A DNA stretch of 13,204 bases, from assembly GCA_027080125.1 (NCBI GenBank), contig JALWSW010000185.1:1-13204 (forward strand), in the 5' to 3' direction. Positions 1-8,603 of the stretch are shown in pieces (within the stretch, counting starts at the first letter, position 1; each line of letters begins with the position of its first letter). The notes beneath the pieces were generated by a model that was not told the DNA's origin, made no database searches, and worked only from the letters and a program-made list of their open reading frames with translations. This DNA comes from Campylobacterales bacterium (lineage in GTDB: Bacteria; Campylobacterota_A; Desulfurellia; JAADFJ01). Made by a program: the position numbers and the translations under genes.

Positions 1-351
1 GTTGTAATCGAGATAGGAATCAGACTTTTTGTGCTTCCGGGACTTGTTGTCATTTTTTTTTCATTATTTATAATACCTCTTATGATAATTGAGCGATTTG
101 ATATGATGAAAGCCGTAAGAATGAGTATTGAGCTTTCAAAAAGATATTGGGATATTATACTTCTATATGCAGTTATATTGGCTGGCTTATCGGTTGCTGT
201 TAATATTATTTTTTCTGTCCTTGAAGTGGCGGGAAAGCTGATATCGGCATTGATTATCTATGGCTACAGTGCGGCGGTTTTACTGAATATCTATCTTTCT
301 CTCAAGGCAACTTTCAAGAAGGACAACGGATATGAATTTACAGAGGTATAG
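1..351 (+). CDS. Polytopic membrane protein, C-terminal part (5' end outside window)
   Basis: The frame is open from the first base and ends in TAG at 349-351, so 116 C-terminal residues are visible and the true start lies to the left. A GTG at 31 could serve as a start, but the reading frame continues upstream without a stop and the upstream residues are hydrophobic, so I treat the gene as partial. At least three membrane segments are visible (about residues 9-30, 52-72 and 80-100 of the visible part). Between the first two is a short amphipathic stretch, MKAVRMSIELSKRYWDI. This 'S-x-E-L-(S/T)-K-x-x-W' pattern followed by a helix resembles the repeated unit of DUF975/GPDPase-membrane-domain-like integral membrane proteins. 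That resemblance is from memory and I would not assign a function. It sits 35 bases upstream of parA on the same strand and is probably cotranscribed with it. Confidence 0.75.
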   Translation, partial: VVIEIGIRLFVLPGLVVIFFSLFIIPLMIIERFDMMKAVRMSIELSKRYWDIILLYAVILAGLSVAVNIIFSVLEVAGKLISALIIYGYSAAVLLNIYLSLKATFKKDNGYEFTEV

Positions 352-386
352 TATTGAAAAACAGATTAAATGGCAGCGGAGATGTT

Positions 387-1154
387 ATGAAAAGTAAGAT
401 TATAGCGATATCGAATCAGAAGGGAGGCGTTGGCAAAACCACAACCGCCGTAAATCTCTCCGCAGGTCTGGCTATTACGGACAAAAAGGTTTTGCTTATC
501 GATCTTGATCCTCAGGGAAATGCCACCTCAGGTTTGGGAATAACCGGTGATAGGTTTGATTATAGCGTATATCACGTATTAATAGGCAGAAAAACGATAA
601 AGCAGGCAACAATCTCTATCGAACAGTTTGCCATAGATCTGGTTCCTTCCGATATCTCTTTGATAGGAGCAAAGATCGAACTTGTTTCTTTTGATGGCAG
701 AGAAACATTGCTCAAAAATGCAATATCAAAGGTAAACGGAAGTTACGACTTCATAATTATAGATTGCCCGCCTTCGCTCGGGCTTTTGACAATAAACGCT
801 CTTGTTGCAGCAGATTCGGTGATTATACCGGTTCAGTGCGAATATTACGCAATGGAAGGTGTTGCTCAGCTTTTAAACACAATAAAACTTGTCAAAGCAA
901 CATATAATCCGAATCTTAATATCGAAGGGTTTCTGCTCACTATGTATGACAAAAGAAACAATCTTTCGATACAGGTTGCAAACGAAATCAGGGAACACTT
1001 TTCCGATAAGGTGTTTTCCACATACGTCCCTCGCAACGTGAGACTTTCGGAATCGCCAAGCTTCGGAAAACCGGCAATCTATTACGAAAAGATGTGCTCA
1101 GGCTCGCAAAGCTATCTTGCGCTTACAAAGGAGTTGCTCTCTGAAGCGCAGTAG
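387..1154 (+). CDS. parA: Chromosome partitioning ATPase ParA (Soj family)
   Basis: This 255-residue protein is a deviant-Walker ATPase that binds DNA nonspecifically as an ATP dimer and moves ParB-parS complexes during chromosome segregation. Visible motifs are the Walker A KGGVGKTT (residues 12-19) with the signature lysine, the A' segment DLDPQGNATSG (39-49), the Walker B IIDCPPSLG (124-132), and a late RLSESPSFGKP stretch (219-229) typical of Soj-like ParA. There is no N-terminal helix-turn-helix extension, so it is the short chromosomal type rather than the plasmid P1/F type. I chose the ATG at 387 because GGAG at 378-381 lies five bases upstream and the protein then begins MKSKIIAISNQKGG, as is usual. 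A longer in-frame version from TTG at 354 adds 11 unconserved residues. It overlaps parB by 14 bases. Confidence 0.95.
   Translation: MKSKIIAISNQKGGVGKTTTAVNLSAGLAITDKKVLLIDLDPQGNATSGLGITGDRFDYSVYHVLIGRKTIKQATISIEQFAIDLVPSDISLIGAKIELVSFDGRETLLKNAISKVNGSYDFIIIDCPPSLGLLTINALVAADSVIIPVQCEYYAMEGVAQLLNTIKLVKATYNPNLNIEGFLLTMYDKRNNLSIQVANEIREHFSDKVFSTYVPRNVRLSESPSFGKPAIYYEKMCSGSQSYLALTKELLSEAQ
1127..1133 (+). promoter_or_regulatory. Ribosome binding site deciding the parB start
   Basis: AAAGGAG lies inside the 3' end of parA, seven bases before the CTG at 1141. This is a near-ideal Shine-Dalgarno position for that codon and is much stronger than anything in front of the alternative TTG at 1117. It is the main reason to place the parB start at CTG 1141. 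Confidence 0.7.
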
Positions 1155-1974
1155 TTTAGGCAAAGGGCTTTCGGCTCTTATTCCGGATATCGATAAAGAG
1201 GGTTTGACTTCTGTTCAAATTGATAAGATTACGCCCAATCCGTTTCAGCCTCGTCATAAATTTGATTCGGACAAACTTAAGGAACTGTCAAGGACAATCA
1301 AAAAAGAGGGGATTCTTGAGCCTGTTTTGCTTAGAAAGACTGAAAACGGCTATCAGATAATTGCAGGTGAAAGAAGAATTAGGGCTGCAAAACTTGCAAA
1401 AATTTCGGTCGTTCCGGCGATTATTAAGCAGGGAATAACCGATCTTCAGATGGCAAAACTTGCCTTGATAGAAAATCTGCAGCGTGAAGAGTTAACCTGT
1501 GTGGAGCAGGCGGAAGGGTATAGAAAACTGATGGAAGAGTTCGGATATACCCAGAGAGAAGTCGCCCAGATAGCCGGTGCCAAAAGGGCTACTATTGCAA
1601 ACCTGCTTAGAATTTTGAATCTTCCGTCTGAGGTTATTGATTTACTTCAGAAACGTTTGCTTTCTTTGGGGCATGCAAAGCTGCTGCTATCTATTGAGGA
1701 TGCAAAAAGACAGATTGAGCTTGCAAAAATGACTGTAAAAGAGCAGCTTTCTGTCAGAGCGCTGGAAAAACAGATTGAAAAAAATAGCTCGAAAGTAAAA
1801 AAAGCCGCTTACAACTACAAAAATTACGAGAAAAAGCTTAGCGGTTTGTTGGATCTTCCGGTAAGAATCAGTGGCAATAGAATTATGATACGCTTTGCCG
1901 GCAACGATGAGCTCGAGAAACTGATAAAACGACTTTCCGAGTATTTGAAAGCCGACCGAGAATTGCATAATTAA
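1141..1974 (+). CDS. parB: Chromosome partitioning protein ParB (Spo0J family), probable CTG start
   Basis: ParB binds parS sites near the replication origin, spreads as a CTP-dependent clamp and stimulates ParA ATPase. From the proposed start the protein is 277 residues, normal for the family. It opens with KRSSLGKGLSALIP, the conserved N-terminal ParA-activating segment. The ParB/Srx nuclease-like CTPase domain follows, with NPFQPR (33-38), GERRIRAAK (76-84) and ENLQREE (111-117). A helix-turn-helix region (about 137-162, TQREVAQIAG...NLLRILNLP) and the GHAKLLLS stretch (177-184) come next. The C-terminus (about 235-277) is the expected dimerisation domain. No ATG, GTG or TTG sits at the expected N-terminus; the codon there is CTG at 1141, preceded by AAAGGAG. 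An in-frame TTG at 1117 would add eight residues not typical of the family. I saw no parS-like site in the window. Confidence 0.93.
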   Translation: MKRSSLGKGLSALIPDIDKEGLTSVQIDKITPNPFQPRHKFDSDKLKELSRTIKKEGILEPVLLRKTENGYQIIAGERRIRAAKLAKISVVPAIIKQGITDLQMAKLALIENLQREELTCVEQAEGYRKLMEEFGYTQREVAQIAGAKRATIANLLRILNLPSEVIDLLQKRLLSLGHAKLLLSIEDAKRQIELAKMTVKEQLSVRALEKQIEKNSSKVKKAAYNYKNYEKKLSGLLDLPVRISGNRIMIRFAGNDELEKLIKRLSEYLKADRELHN

Positions 1975-1991
1975 AAGCGAACGGATATGCT

Positions 1992-3374
1992 ATGAGATGG
2001 GTGGTATCTGTCTTGATATTTATGCTCTTGTTCGGCTGTACTCCTATGAAAGGAGCATCGCCTAAGATAAAGCTTCCGCAAAATTATGCAGATTCTGCTT
2101 CGCATTCATCTCAAAGCAGTTACCGGTGGTGGCAAAGCTTTGGCAATAAAGAGCTTGACAGACTTGTTGATGAGGCGCTTAAAAATAACAGCGATATAAA
2201 AGCTGCAGCTGAAAAGGTGCTTGAGATGGCTTCGGAGTTTTCCGGCTCTTATGCAGCGCTTTTTCCCTCCTTATATGCAAATTTCAACGCATTGCGTCAA
2301 AGGGAAAACATTAAAAACAACATGACCGGCTCCTATGAGCGTTTTTACAGCAACAGTTTTCATCTGTCACTTTCTGCCTCCTACGAGATCGATCTGTGGA
2401 GACGTTTGTCTTCTTCTGAAAAAGCGGCAAAAGCTGCCCTGCTTCAATCGATTGAAAACAGAACGACAATAGTCCATGCGGTAATTTCCGATGTTGTGGA
2501 TCTTTATCTGGAGCTAAGCAGTATAAAAAAGAGACTTGAAATCTTAAAAAAAGAGAATGCGATTTTACAAAAAGAGCTGCAGTTGCAAAAAAGGCGATAT
2601 GAAATCGGAATATCCTCGCTGGAGGAATTTGTAAAAGCGCAAACCGCACTTGAGGATAATCGTATGGAAATCTCCGATCTGCTTAGGCAATTTTACGATA
2701 AAAAAAACAGTCTTATGAATATATTGGGAAGATATGAAGATATCAGGATAGATCGGTTTTTTGATTTCAGAAAAAAAGCGCCGCCTGTTTTGTCTGACCT
2801 GCCTTCTTCATTACTTTTGAAACGACCAGATATAAGAGAGAAGCTGTTAAAGGCAGAACAGATGAAGTTTTTGCTGAAATCGGCTCATTGGGCAAGATTT
2901 CCTCAGATAAAGCTGACCGGAAGCTACGGAAATCAAAGCGATGAACTCAAAAATCTTCTGAAACCAGAAACTTTGCTATGGCAGATTGCCTCAGGTATAA
3001 CTGCGCCGATTTTCGATGCGGGAAAGTTGCGTTCGGTCGAGAAAGCATCGCTTCACCGTTACAATCAAGCCGTTATAGATTATGCAAAAACAGTGCTTGG
3101 CGCATTCAGAGAGGTGCAGGAGGGGCTTCGCAACAATAAAATTTTGCTCGATAAACGCCGATATGCCGAGGCTCTTCTGAAAGACTCAAAGTTGCAGGCT
3201 GATATTGCATACAACAGATACAGGACAGGATTGGAAGGACTTACAAATCTTTATAATGCCCAATTAAACTATTTGAAAGCAAGAGATCTTCTCAATCAAA
3301 CGCTGCTTGCATTCTATCTTAACAGGGTTACTCTTCATAAAGCGCTTGGCGGAAAATGGTTAGACAAGAGGTGA
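1992..3374 (+). CDS. Outer membrane efflux lipoprotein (TolC/NodT-type outer membrane factor)
   Basis: This 460-residue protein is the outer-membrane channel of a tripartite RND efflux pump. It starts with a short lipoprotein signal peptide whose lipobox LFGC puts the lipidated cysteine at residue 16, so the mature protein should be anchored in the outer membrane, as in OprM/NodT-type factors. The next segment, YRWWQSFGNKELDRLVDEAL (44-63), is the classic start of the outer membrane efflux repeat. A long alpha-helical, coiled-coil-prone region runs through about 140-245, and a second repeat begins near LPSSLLLKRPDIRE (270-283), also a hallmark. Length is normal for the family. The start ATG at 1992 has only a weak ribosome site; an ATG at 1986 runs into a stop at once. 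It lies 17 bases after parB and four bases before the adaptor gene. Substrate cannot be told from sequence. Confidence 0.93.
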   Translation: MRWVVSVLIFMLLFGCTPMKGASPKIKLPQNYADSASHSSQSSYRWWQSFGNKELDRLVDEALKNNSDIKAAAEKVLEMASEFSGSYAALFPSLYANFNALRQRENIKNNMTGSYERFYSNSFHLSLSASYEIDLWRRLSSSEKAAKAALLQSIENRTTIVHAVISDVVDLYLELSSIKKRLEILKKENAILQKELQLQKRRYEIGISSLEEFVKAQTALEDNRMEISDLLRQFYDKKNSLMNILGRYEDIRIDRFFDFRKKAPPVLSDLPSSLLLKRPDIREKLLKAEQMKFLLKSAHWARFPQIKLTGSYGNQSDELKNLLKPETLLWQIASGITAPIFDAGKLRSVEKASLHRYNQAVIDYAKTVLGAFREVQEGLRNNKILLDKRRYAEALLKDSKLQADIAYNRYRTGLEGLTNLYNAQLNYLKARDLLNQTLLAFYLNRVTLHKALGGKWLDKR

Positions 3375-3378
3375 AATT

Positions 3379-4548
3379 ATGAATAGAAAGGTAAACAGCT
3401 CAATATTTCAGCTTTTGATTGTCGTACTGCTTATAGCAGCAGGGTTTTTTGCAGTTAAAATCTTAATAGCTACGAAGCCCTCCATACCAAAGATAAAACC
3501 TAAACCCTCTTTACCGACTCTCAGGGTTATAAAATCAAAACTAAAACCGGTCAGAATAACAGTTTCCGATTACGGAACGATTGAACCGTTTAGAAAAATT
3601 GATCTTTTGCCTCAGGTGAGCGGTAAAGTGGTCTATGTTTCAAAGAATCTGATTGACGGAGGTTCATTCAAAAAAGATGAGTTGCTTGTTGAAATTGATG
3701 AGAAGGACTATAGAATCGCCTACGATAAGGCTCTTTCGAATATAGAAAATGCAAAAAGTAAACTTGCTCAGCTCATCGCCGAATCGGAAGCGGCAAAACA
3801 GGAATGGAGAAGTTATAAACCAGGCATCAAGCCTCCCCCGCTTCTTATAAAAACCCCCCAGATAGCGGCGGCAAGAGCGGATTTAATGGCAGCTAATGCC
3901 AATCTCGAGATGGCAAAGCTTAACATCAATAGAACAAGGATATATGCTCCCTGCAACGGAAAGGTTTATTCGGAAAACGTTGCCAAAGGTCAATATCTCA
4001 ACAAAGCCCAGAAATTTGCAACTATCTATTGCACCGACAAACTAAAGGTTGTTTTATATATAGATCCGGAAAATGCTCCTTTTCTGAAGATTCCCGGTTT
4101 CAACAGTGAGGAAGCCATAGGATCTGATGCGGATATTATTGAGTCACTTGGCAGAAGAAGATATATATGGCATGGCAAAATTATAGGTGCTGCGCCTGTT
4201 GATGAGAAGACAAGGACACTTCCGGTAATTGTGAGTATAGATTTGACCAATCAGTCAAGCCGCTATCTTGCAATCGGTTCGTTTGTCAAGGCTGTTATCA
4301 AAGGAGAGCTGATAAACTCGGCAATGATTCTGCCTCAAAGTGCTATTCGCAAAGATGATAACGGGGAAAACGGCGTTTTTATTGTGAAAGATGGCAAAAT
4401 AGTTTACAGGCATATCAAGCTTATAAAGGAATCGGAAAACGGTGTTATTGTAGGGGCAATAAAAGATGGCGATCTGGTTGTAACTTCTGCCAGCAGCTTT
4501 CTTAAAGCCGGCATGAAGGTCAAGACAATAATTATAAAAAATAGATGA
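3379..4548 (+). CDS. RND efflux periplasmic adaptor (membrane fusion protein, HlyD/AcrA family)
   Basis: This 389-residue protein links the inner-membrane pump to the outer-membrane channel. A single N-terminal hydrophobic segment (about 10-30, no lipobox cysteine) should anchor it in the inner membrane with the body in the periplasm. The two lipoyl half-motifs are visible: LPQVSGKVVYVSKNLIDGG (77-95) and RIYAPCNGKVYSENVAKGQ (187-205). They flank a short helical hairpin (about 110-185) containing a proline-rich loop, KPPPLLIKTPQ, as in a clade of RND adaptors. The later part is beta-barrel and membrane-proximal. The start ATG at 3379 is preceded by AGAGGTG, which overlaps the stop of the upstream gene. 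The end overlaps the RND gene by ATGA, which implies translational coupling and a matched pump-adaptor pair. Confidence 0.93.
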   Translation: MNRKVNSSIFQLLIVVLLIAAGFFAVKILIATKPSIPKIKPKPSLPTLRVIKSKLKPVRITVSDYGTIEPFRKIDLLPQVSGKVVYVSKNLIDGGSFKKDELLVEIDEKDYRIAYDKALSNIENAKSKLAQLIAESEAAKQEWRSYKPGIKPPPLLIKTPQIAAARADLMAANANLEMAKLNINRTRIYAPCNGKVYSENVAKGQYLNKAQKFATIYCTDKLKVVLYIDPENAPFLKIPGFNSEEAIGSDADIIESLGRRRYIWHGKIIGAAPVDEKTRTLPVIVSIDLTNQSSRYLAIGSFVKAVIKGELINSAMILPQSAIRKDDNGENGVFIVKDGKIVYRHIKLIKESENGVIVGAIKDGDLVVTSASSFLKAGMKVKTIIIKNR

Positions 4549-7500
4549 AAAATATAGTATCCTGGTTTGCCAACAACCATGTAGCGGCAAATCTTCTTAT
4601 GATATTTGCGCTTGCGATGGGGATTCTTACCACTGTAAACTCAAAGGTGGAGATCTTTCCTGAAACTGCCTCCGGTCTTATATCGGTAAGCGTTTCATAT
4701 CCGGGAGCAACACCTTCGGAGATAGAAAAGAGTATCGTAAAGCGAATTGAAGAGGGGATTGCCGGCATTGAGGGGGTAAAAAGCATAAGTTCCACAGCTT
4801 CAGAAGGTATTGCCTCGATAATAGTTGAGGTAAGAAACGGCTGGAATACAAGCAGAGTGCTTGATGACGTTAAAGCTGAGGTCGATAGAATCACGACGCT
4901 TCCTGATGAATCTGAAAAACCCATTATACGTGAGCTTACAATAAGGGCTCCTGTTATAAATATTGCCGTTTATGGAGACAGCGACGAGCATACCATAAGA
5001 AAAACAGCGCAGGATATCAAAGATGATGTAACGGCGCTTAAAAATGTATCGGAAGCCGAAATCATCGGCATACGAGATCCTGAGATTGATATTGAGATAC
5101 CTGAGGCAAACTTGCGAAAATATCACATTTCCCTTGAGAAGGTGGCTCAGATAGTAAGAAACTCAAGCATTGATCTGGCTGCAGGTAATATAAAAACAAA
5201 AAATGGCGAGATACTGGTCAGAACAAAGGAGAGGAAATATTATGCAAAGAAATACCGGGATATTGTAGTAGCCAGCCGAAATAGCGGAGCAAGGGTAAAA
5301 CTTTCTGATATTGCGGATATCAAAGAAGGCTTTGAGAATGTGGACAGGTTCTTTATGTTTGAGGGAAAACCCGCGGCGATAGTTCAGGTTTTCAGGGTTG
5401 GAGACGAGAATGCGCTGAGTGTGGCTCATGCTGTAAAAAACTATATCAGGAAAATAAAGCATAATCTGCCGGCTGGAATTCGGGTAAAAACATTCAACGA
5501 CAGATCTCAGATACTCAAGTCGCGTATCGACCTTTTGCTGAAAAATATGGGCTATGGAATGATTTTAGTTATCCTGACACTCGGTATTTTTCTGGATAAA
5601 CGACTTTCGCTCTGGATAACAATGGGAATTCCGACCGCATTTGCATTCGGGCTTTGGCTGCTTCCGCATTTTAATGTTTCAATAAATATGATATCTCTTT
5701 TTGCGTTGGTTATGGTGCTTGGCATTGTTGTTGATGATGCGATTGTTATTGGAGAAAGCATCTATCAAAAAAGAGAAGAAGGCTTAAATCCTATCAAGGC
5801 ATCGATTGAAGGAACCGTAGAGGTTGCGGTTCCGGTAATATTTTCTGTTCTCACTACTATGGCGGCATTTTGGCCTCTTCTCAACGGAACAGGCGTAATG
5901 GGAAAGATTATACGAAATATTCCGGTTGTTGTCATACTGGTTCTGCTGGGCTCTATCCTGGAGGCATTGCTGATATTGCCGTCTCATCTTGCCAGATCCA
6001 AAATAAGGATAATAAAAACCGACAAAGAGCTGTTTATCAGAAGATATCTAAGAAAATTTATCAACGGTCCGTATAAAAAGATGCTGCGTTTTTCACTTAA
6101 ATGGCGTTACGGGGTTGTTGCGTTTGGTATCTTTTTGTTGATGATTATTGTAGGTTTGTGGGCGGGAAACAGGATTGAATTTACCTATTTCCCGAAGGTT
6201 GAGGGCAACTGGCTGGTATGCGATATCACACTACCGGCAGGCAGTTCGGTTTCGACAACAGAGGCAATAGCCAAAAGAATAGAAAACGATGCAACAGAAG
6301 TTATCAGGGAAGCTGAGAAAAGACATTCTAAAAAGCCCGGGTCACTGATGAAATATATAGCTTTCGGTATCGGCGTAAAATTAAGACGAGGGCATGCCTC
6401 AGCAGGCTCATCTGATTTGGGAAGTAATTTTGCGCAAATTGTTGTTTCGCTTGTAGATAGTGACAAAAGGAAAGGGATAAGCTCCAAAGAGCTATTGAGA
6501 TTATGGAGAAAAAAGGTTGGCGATATTCCCGAAGCTCAGTCGCTTACATTTCAGAGCGAGATATTCAGCGCCGGAAAGTCGATTTCAATCAATCTTTCCG
6601 ACAGAGATGAGAATGCGTTGCATAAGGCAGTTGAAAGCCTGAAAAGCGCACTAAAAAAATATCCGGGTGTATATGATGTTTCCGATAGCTTTTTGGAGGG
6701 AAAAAGAGAATTGGAATTAAGCCTCAAACCCGAGGCTAAGACATTAGGATTGACTGCCGGTGATCTTGCCGAGGCGGTTCATAACGCTTTTTATGGAGCT
6801 GAGGCTTTGAGATTGCAAAGAGGCAGGGATGAAATAAAGGTTATGGTAAGATATCCGCTAAAAGAAAGAAGAATGCTCAGCTCTATCAGAGCAATGCGCA
6901 TAATCAGACCTGACGGAAGCGAAATACCGCTTTCGGAGGTTGCCAGAATCAAAGAAGGATATGCTGCGGTTTCGATAAACAGATACGATCAGCAACGTGT
7001 TATAACGGTTGATGCTGATGTTGATGAAGCCGTTGAAAACGCCAATGATATAAGAAAAAGCATAATTGGAAGCGTAATTCCTAAACTGATGAAAAAATTT
7101 CCGGGTCTCAAATATACGCTTCAGGGTGAAGGAAAAGAGCAGAAAGAATCGATGTCTGATATAATGAGAAGTTTTATGATAGCGCTTCTTTTGATTTATA
7201 TACTGCTTGCTGTTCCGCTTAAGTCATTTCTTCAACCTGTTTTTATTATGCTGGCAATTCCGTTTGGCGTCATAGGGGCTGTATTGGGTCATATTGCGCT
7301 TGGTATGAATCTGAGCATTTTGAGCCTGTTTGGTATCGTTGGATTATCCGGAGTGGTGGTAAACGATGCGCTTGTGCTTTTTGATGCGATAAACAGAAGG
7401 AGAAAAAAAGGCATGAACTCCTTTAATGCGATTATCGAGTCTGCAATTTCACGTTTCAGGGCTATTATGCTTACCACTTTAACCACGGTAGCCGGTCTTC

Positions 7501-7673
7501 TGCCGATTATTTCAGAGACAAGTCTGCAGGCAAAATTTCTTATTCCTATGGCTATTTCTCTTGCCGCAGGCGTGCTGTTTGCAACCTTGATTACACTTCT
7601 TCTTGTTCCGTGCGGATATCTTATAATGGAAGATATCTTGAGGCTTGTGAAAATATCAGATAAGCATGAGTGA
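4545..7673 (+). CDS. RND efflux transporter, inner membrane permease (AcrB/AcrD/AcrF superfamily)
   Basis: At 1042 residues this is a full-length RND permease that exports substrates using the proton (or cation) gradient. The first membrane segment (about 12-31) is followed by the typical IFPE and YPGATPSEIEKSI (52-64) stretch of the first periplasmic porter domain. The TM2-6 block begins near 336. TM4 carries the essential acidic pair D397-D398 in GIVVDDAIVIGES. A second membrane segment, second porter domain and TM8-12 block (from about 873) follow. In TM10, GLSGVVVNDALVLFD (933-947), the position near AcrB Lys940 is not lysine; the motif has N940-D941, a pattern I associate with a non-AcrB clade of RND pumps. 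The substrate is unknown; the overall length fits drug/hydrophobe rather than metal pumps. It overlaps its adaptor by four bases and the EamA gene by eight. Confidence 0.94.
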   Translation: MKNIVSWFANNHVAANLLMIFALAMGILTTVNSKVEIFPETASGLISVSVSYPGATPSEIEKSIVKRIEEGIAGIEGVKSISSTASEGIASIIVEVRNGWNTSRVLDDVKAEVDRITTLPDESEKPIIRELTIRAPVINIAVYGDSDEHTIRKTAQDIKDDVTALKNVSEAEIIGIRDPEIDIEIPEANLRKYHISLEKVAQIVRNSSIDLAAGNIKTKNGEILVRTKERKYYAKKYRDIVVASRNSGARVKLSDIADIKEGFENVDRFFMFEGKPAAIVQVFRVGDENALSVAHAVKNYIRKIKHNLPAGIRVKTFNDRSQILKSRIDLLLKNMGYGMILVILTLGIFLDKRLSLWITMGIPTAFAFGLWLLPHFNVSINMISLFALVMVLGIVVDDAIVIGESIYQKREEGLNPIKASIEGTVEVAVPVIFSVLTTMAAFWPLLNGTGVMGKIIRNIPVVVILVLLGSILEALLILPSHLARSKIRIIKTDKELFIRRYLRKFINGPYKKMLRFSLKWRYGVVAFGIFLLMIIVGLWAGNRIEFTYFPKVEGNWLVCDITLPAGSSVSTTEAIAKRIENDATEVIREAEKRHSKKPGSLMKYIAFGIGVKLRRGHASAGSSDLGSNFAQIVVSLVDSDKRKGISSKELLRLWRKKVGDIPEAQSLTFQSEIFSAGKSISINLSDRDENALHKAVESLKSALKKYPGVYDVSDSFLEGKRELELSLKPEAKTLGLTAGDLAEAVHNAFYGAEALRLQRGRDEIKVMVRYPLKERRMLSSIRAMRIIRPDGSEIPLSEVARIKEGYAAVSINRYDQQRVITVDADVDEAVENANDIRKSIIGSVIPKLMKKFPGLKYTLQGEGKEQKESMSDIMRSFMIALLLIYILLAVPLKSFLQPVFIMLAIPFGVIGAVLGHIALGMNLSILSLFGIVGLSGVVVNDALVLFDAINRRRKKGMNSFNAIIESAISRFRAIMLTTLTTVAGLLPIISETSLQAKFLIPMAISLAAGVLFATLITLLLVPCGYLIMEDILRLVKISDKHE

Positions 7674-8553
7674 TAAAAGTAAGGAATATTTTGCCGATTT
7701 TTTGCTTTTTACCGTTACCCTCTTTTGGGGAAGCACATTTATCATCGTTAAAGAATCGATAGCAAGAATGCCGGTTTTCGCATTCTTGGGAATCAGATTT
7801 TTTATCGCAAGCATAGTTCTGTTTTTGATTGTTCTGTTTAAGATAAAAAATATAAATTATAAGCTTATAAGAGACGGTATTGTTCTCGGAGCGGCGCTTT
7901 TTTTATCTTATGCGTTTCAAACGGTTGCGCTTGTTTATGCAAAGGCTACCGTTGTAGGGTTTCTTACCGGATTAAATGTTGTTATTGTTCCGATATTATC
8001 TGCTCTGGTTTTAAAAAAACTTCCCGCCCTCTGGTCGATAACCGGTGTAATGTTTGCGGCAGTGGGTATTTTTATGCTCTCAGGCGGAAGATTTTTGCTT
8101 GAAAGGGGCGATATACTGGGGATAATTTGTGCTCTGTTTATATCAATACATATCCTTTTGACGGATCGATATTCCAAAATGCATGATGTCTATCTGTTGA
8201 CATTTGTAGAGATACTCTCGGTTGCCGTTTTTTCTACCGTTGTATCGTTGCTTTTTGAACCGCGATTTTTTCCTCGGAAATTCGATAATTTTTTATTGTT
8301 TTCATTTTTAATAACAGCAGTATTTGCCACTGCGTATGCTTTTATAATACAAACGGTAGCTCAAAAATATACAACTCCCACGAAAGCTGCCCTGATTTTT
8401 ACCGCTGAACCTGTGACTGCCGCAATTTTTGGCTATATCATAGGCGGGGAAGTTTTGACTATGAGAGGATATACGGGGGCATTTCTCATATTTGCCGGTA
8501 TTATCATGGCAGAATTTTTTCCGATGATGCGCAAAAAATGGCAGCGCGTTTAA
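7666..8553 (+). CDS. EamA/DMT-superfamily transporter (RhaT/YdcZ-like exporter)
   Basis: This 295-residue protein belongs to the drug/metabolite transporter superfamily. About ten membrane segments are visible (roughly 11-28, 37-58, 71-91, 97-115, 122-140, 147-166, 176-196, 208-230, 242-260 and 267-285), arranged as two EamA repeats of five. The LFWGSTFIIVKESI stretch (19-32) and the TAEPVTAAIFGYIIGGE stretch (246-262) are family hallmarks. Members usually export amino acids, metabolites or small toxic compounds; the substrate here cannot be read from sequence. The ATG overlaps the RND stop as ATGAGTGA, so translation probably depends on re-initiation after the pump gene. It is the last gene of the left operon. 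Confidence 0.92.
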   Translation: MSDKSKEYFADFLLFTVTLFWGSTFIIVKESIARMPVFAFLGIRFFIASIVLFLIVLFKIKNINYKLIRDGIVLGAALFLSYAFQTVALVYAKATVVGFLTGLNVVIVPILSALVLKKLPALWSITGVMFAAVGIFMLSGGRFLLERGDILGIICALFISIHILLTDRYSKMHDVYLLTFVEILSVAVFSTVVSLLFEPRFFPRKFDNFLLFSFLITAVFATAYAFIIQTVAQKYTTPTKAALIFTAEPVTAAIFGYIIGGEVLTMRGYTGAFLIFAGIIMAEFFPMMRKKWQRV

Positions 8554-8603
8554 AAAACCGCAATTTCAGATGAGCTTCAAAGAAAAATAGAATTATAAGA
8601 CAT
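8554..8603 (+). other. Short convergent intergenic gap
   Basis: The 50 bases between the ends of the EamA gene and msrBA are AT-rich. I see no clear hairpin followed by a T run on either strand, so no intrinsic terminator can be called. Transcripts from the two sides may run into each other or end by another mechanism such as Rho. Confidence 0.5.

Noticed and set aside
354..386. Extended parA start at TTG 354
   Set aside because: It adds 11 residues outside the conserved ParA N-terminus, while ATG 387 has a good GGAG at the right distance.
4532..4924. A 130-codon - strand open frame across the adaptor/RND junction
   Set aside because: It is antisense to well-supported genes and is low-complexity serine/isoleucine-rich, as expected of a mirrored reading frame.
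8554..8603. Bidirectional terminator between converging genes
   Set aside because: No stem of useful length next to a T run could be found on either strand.
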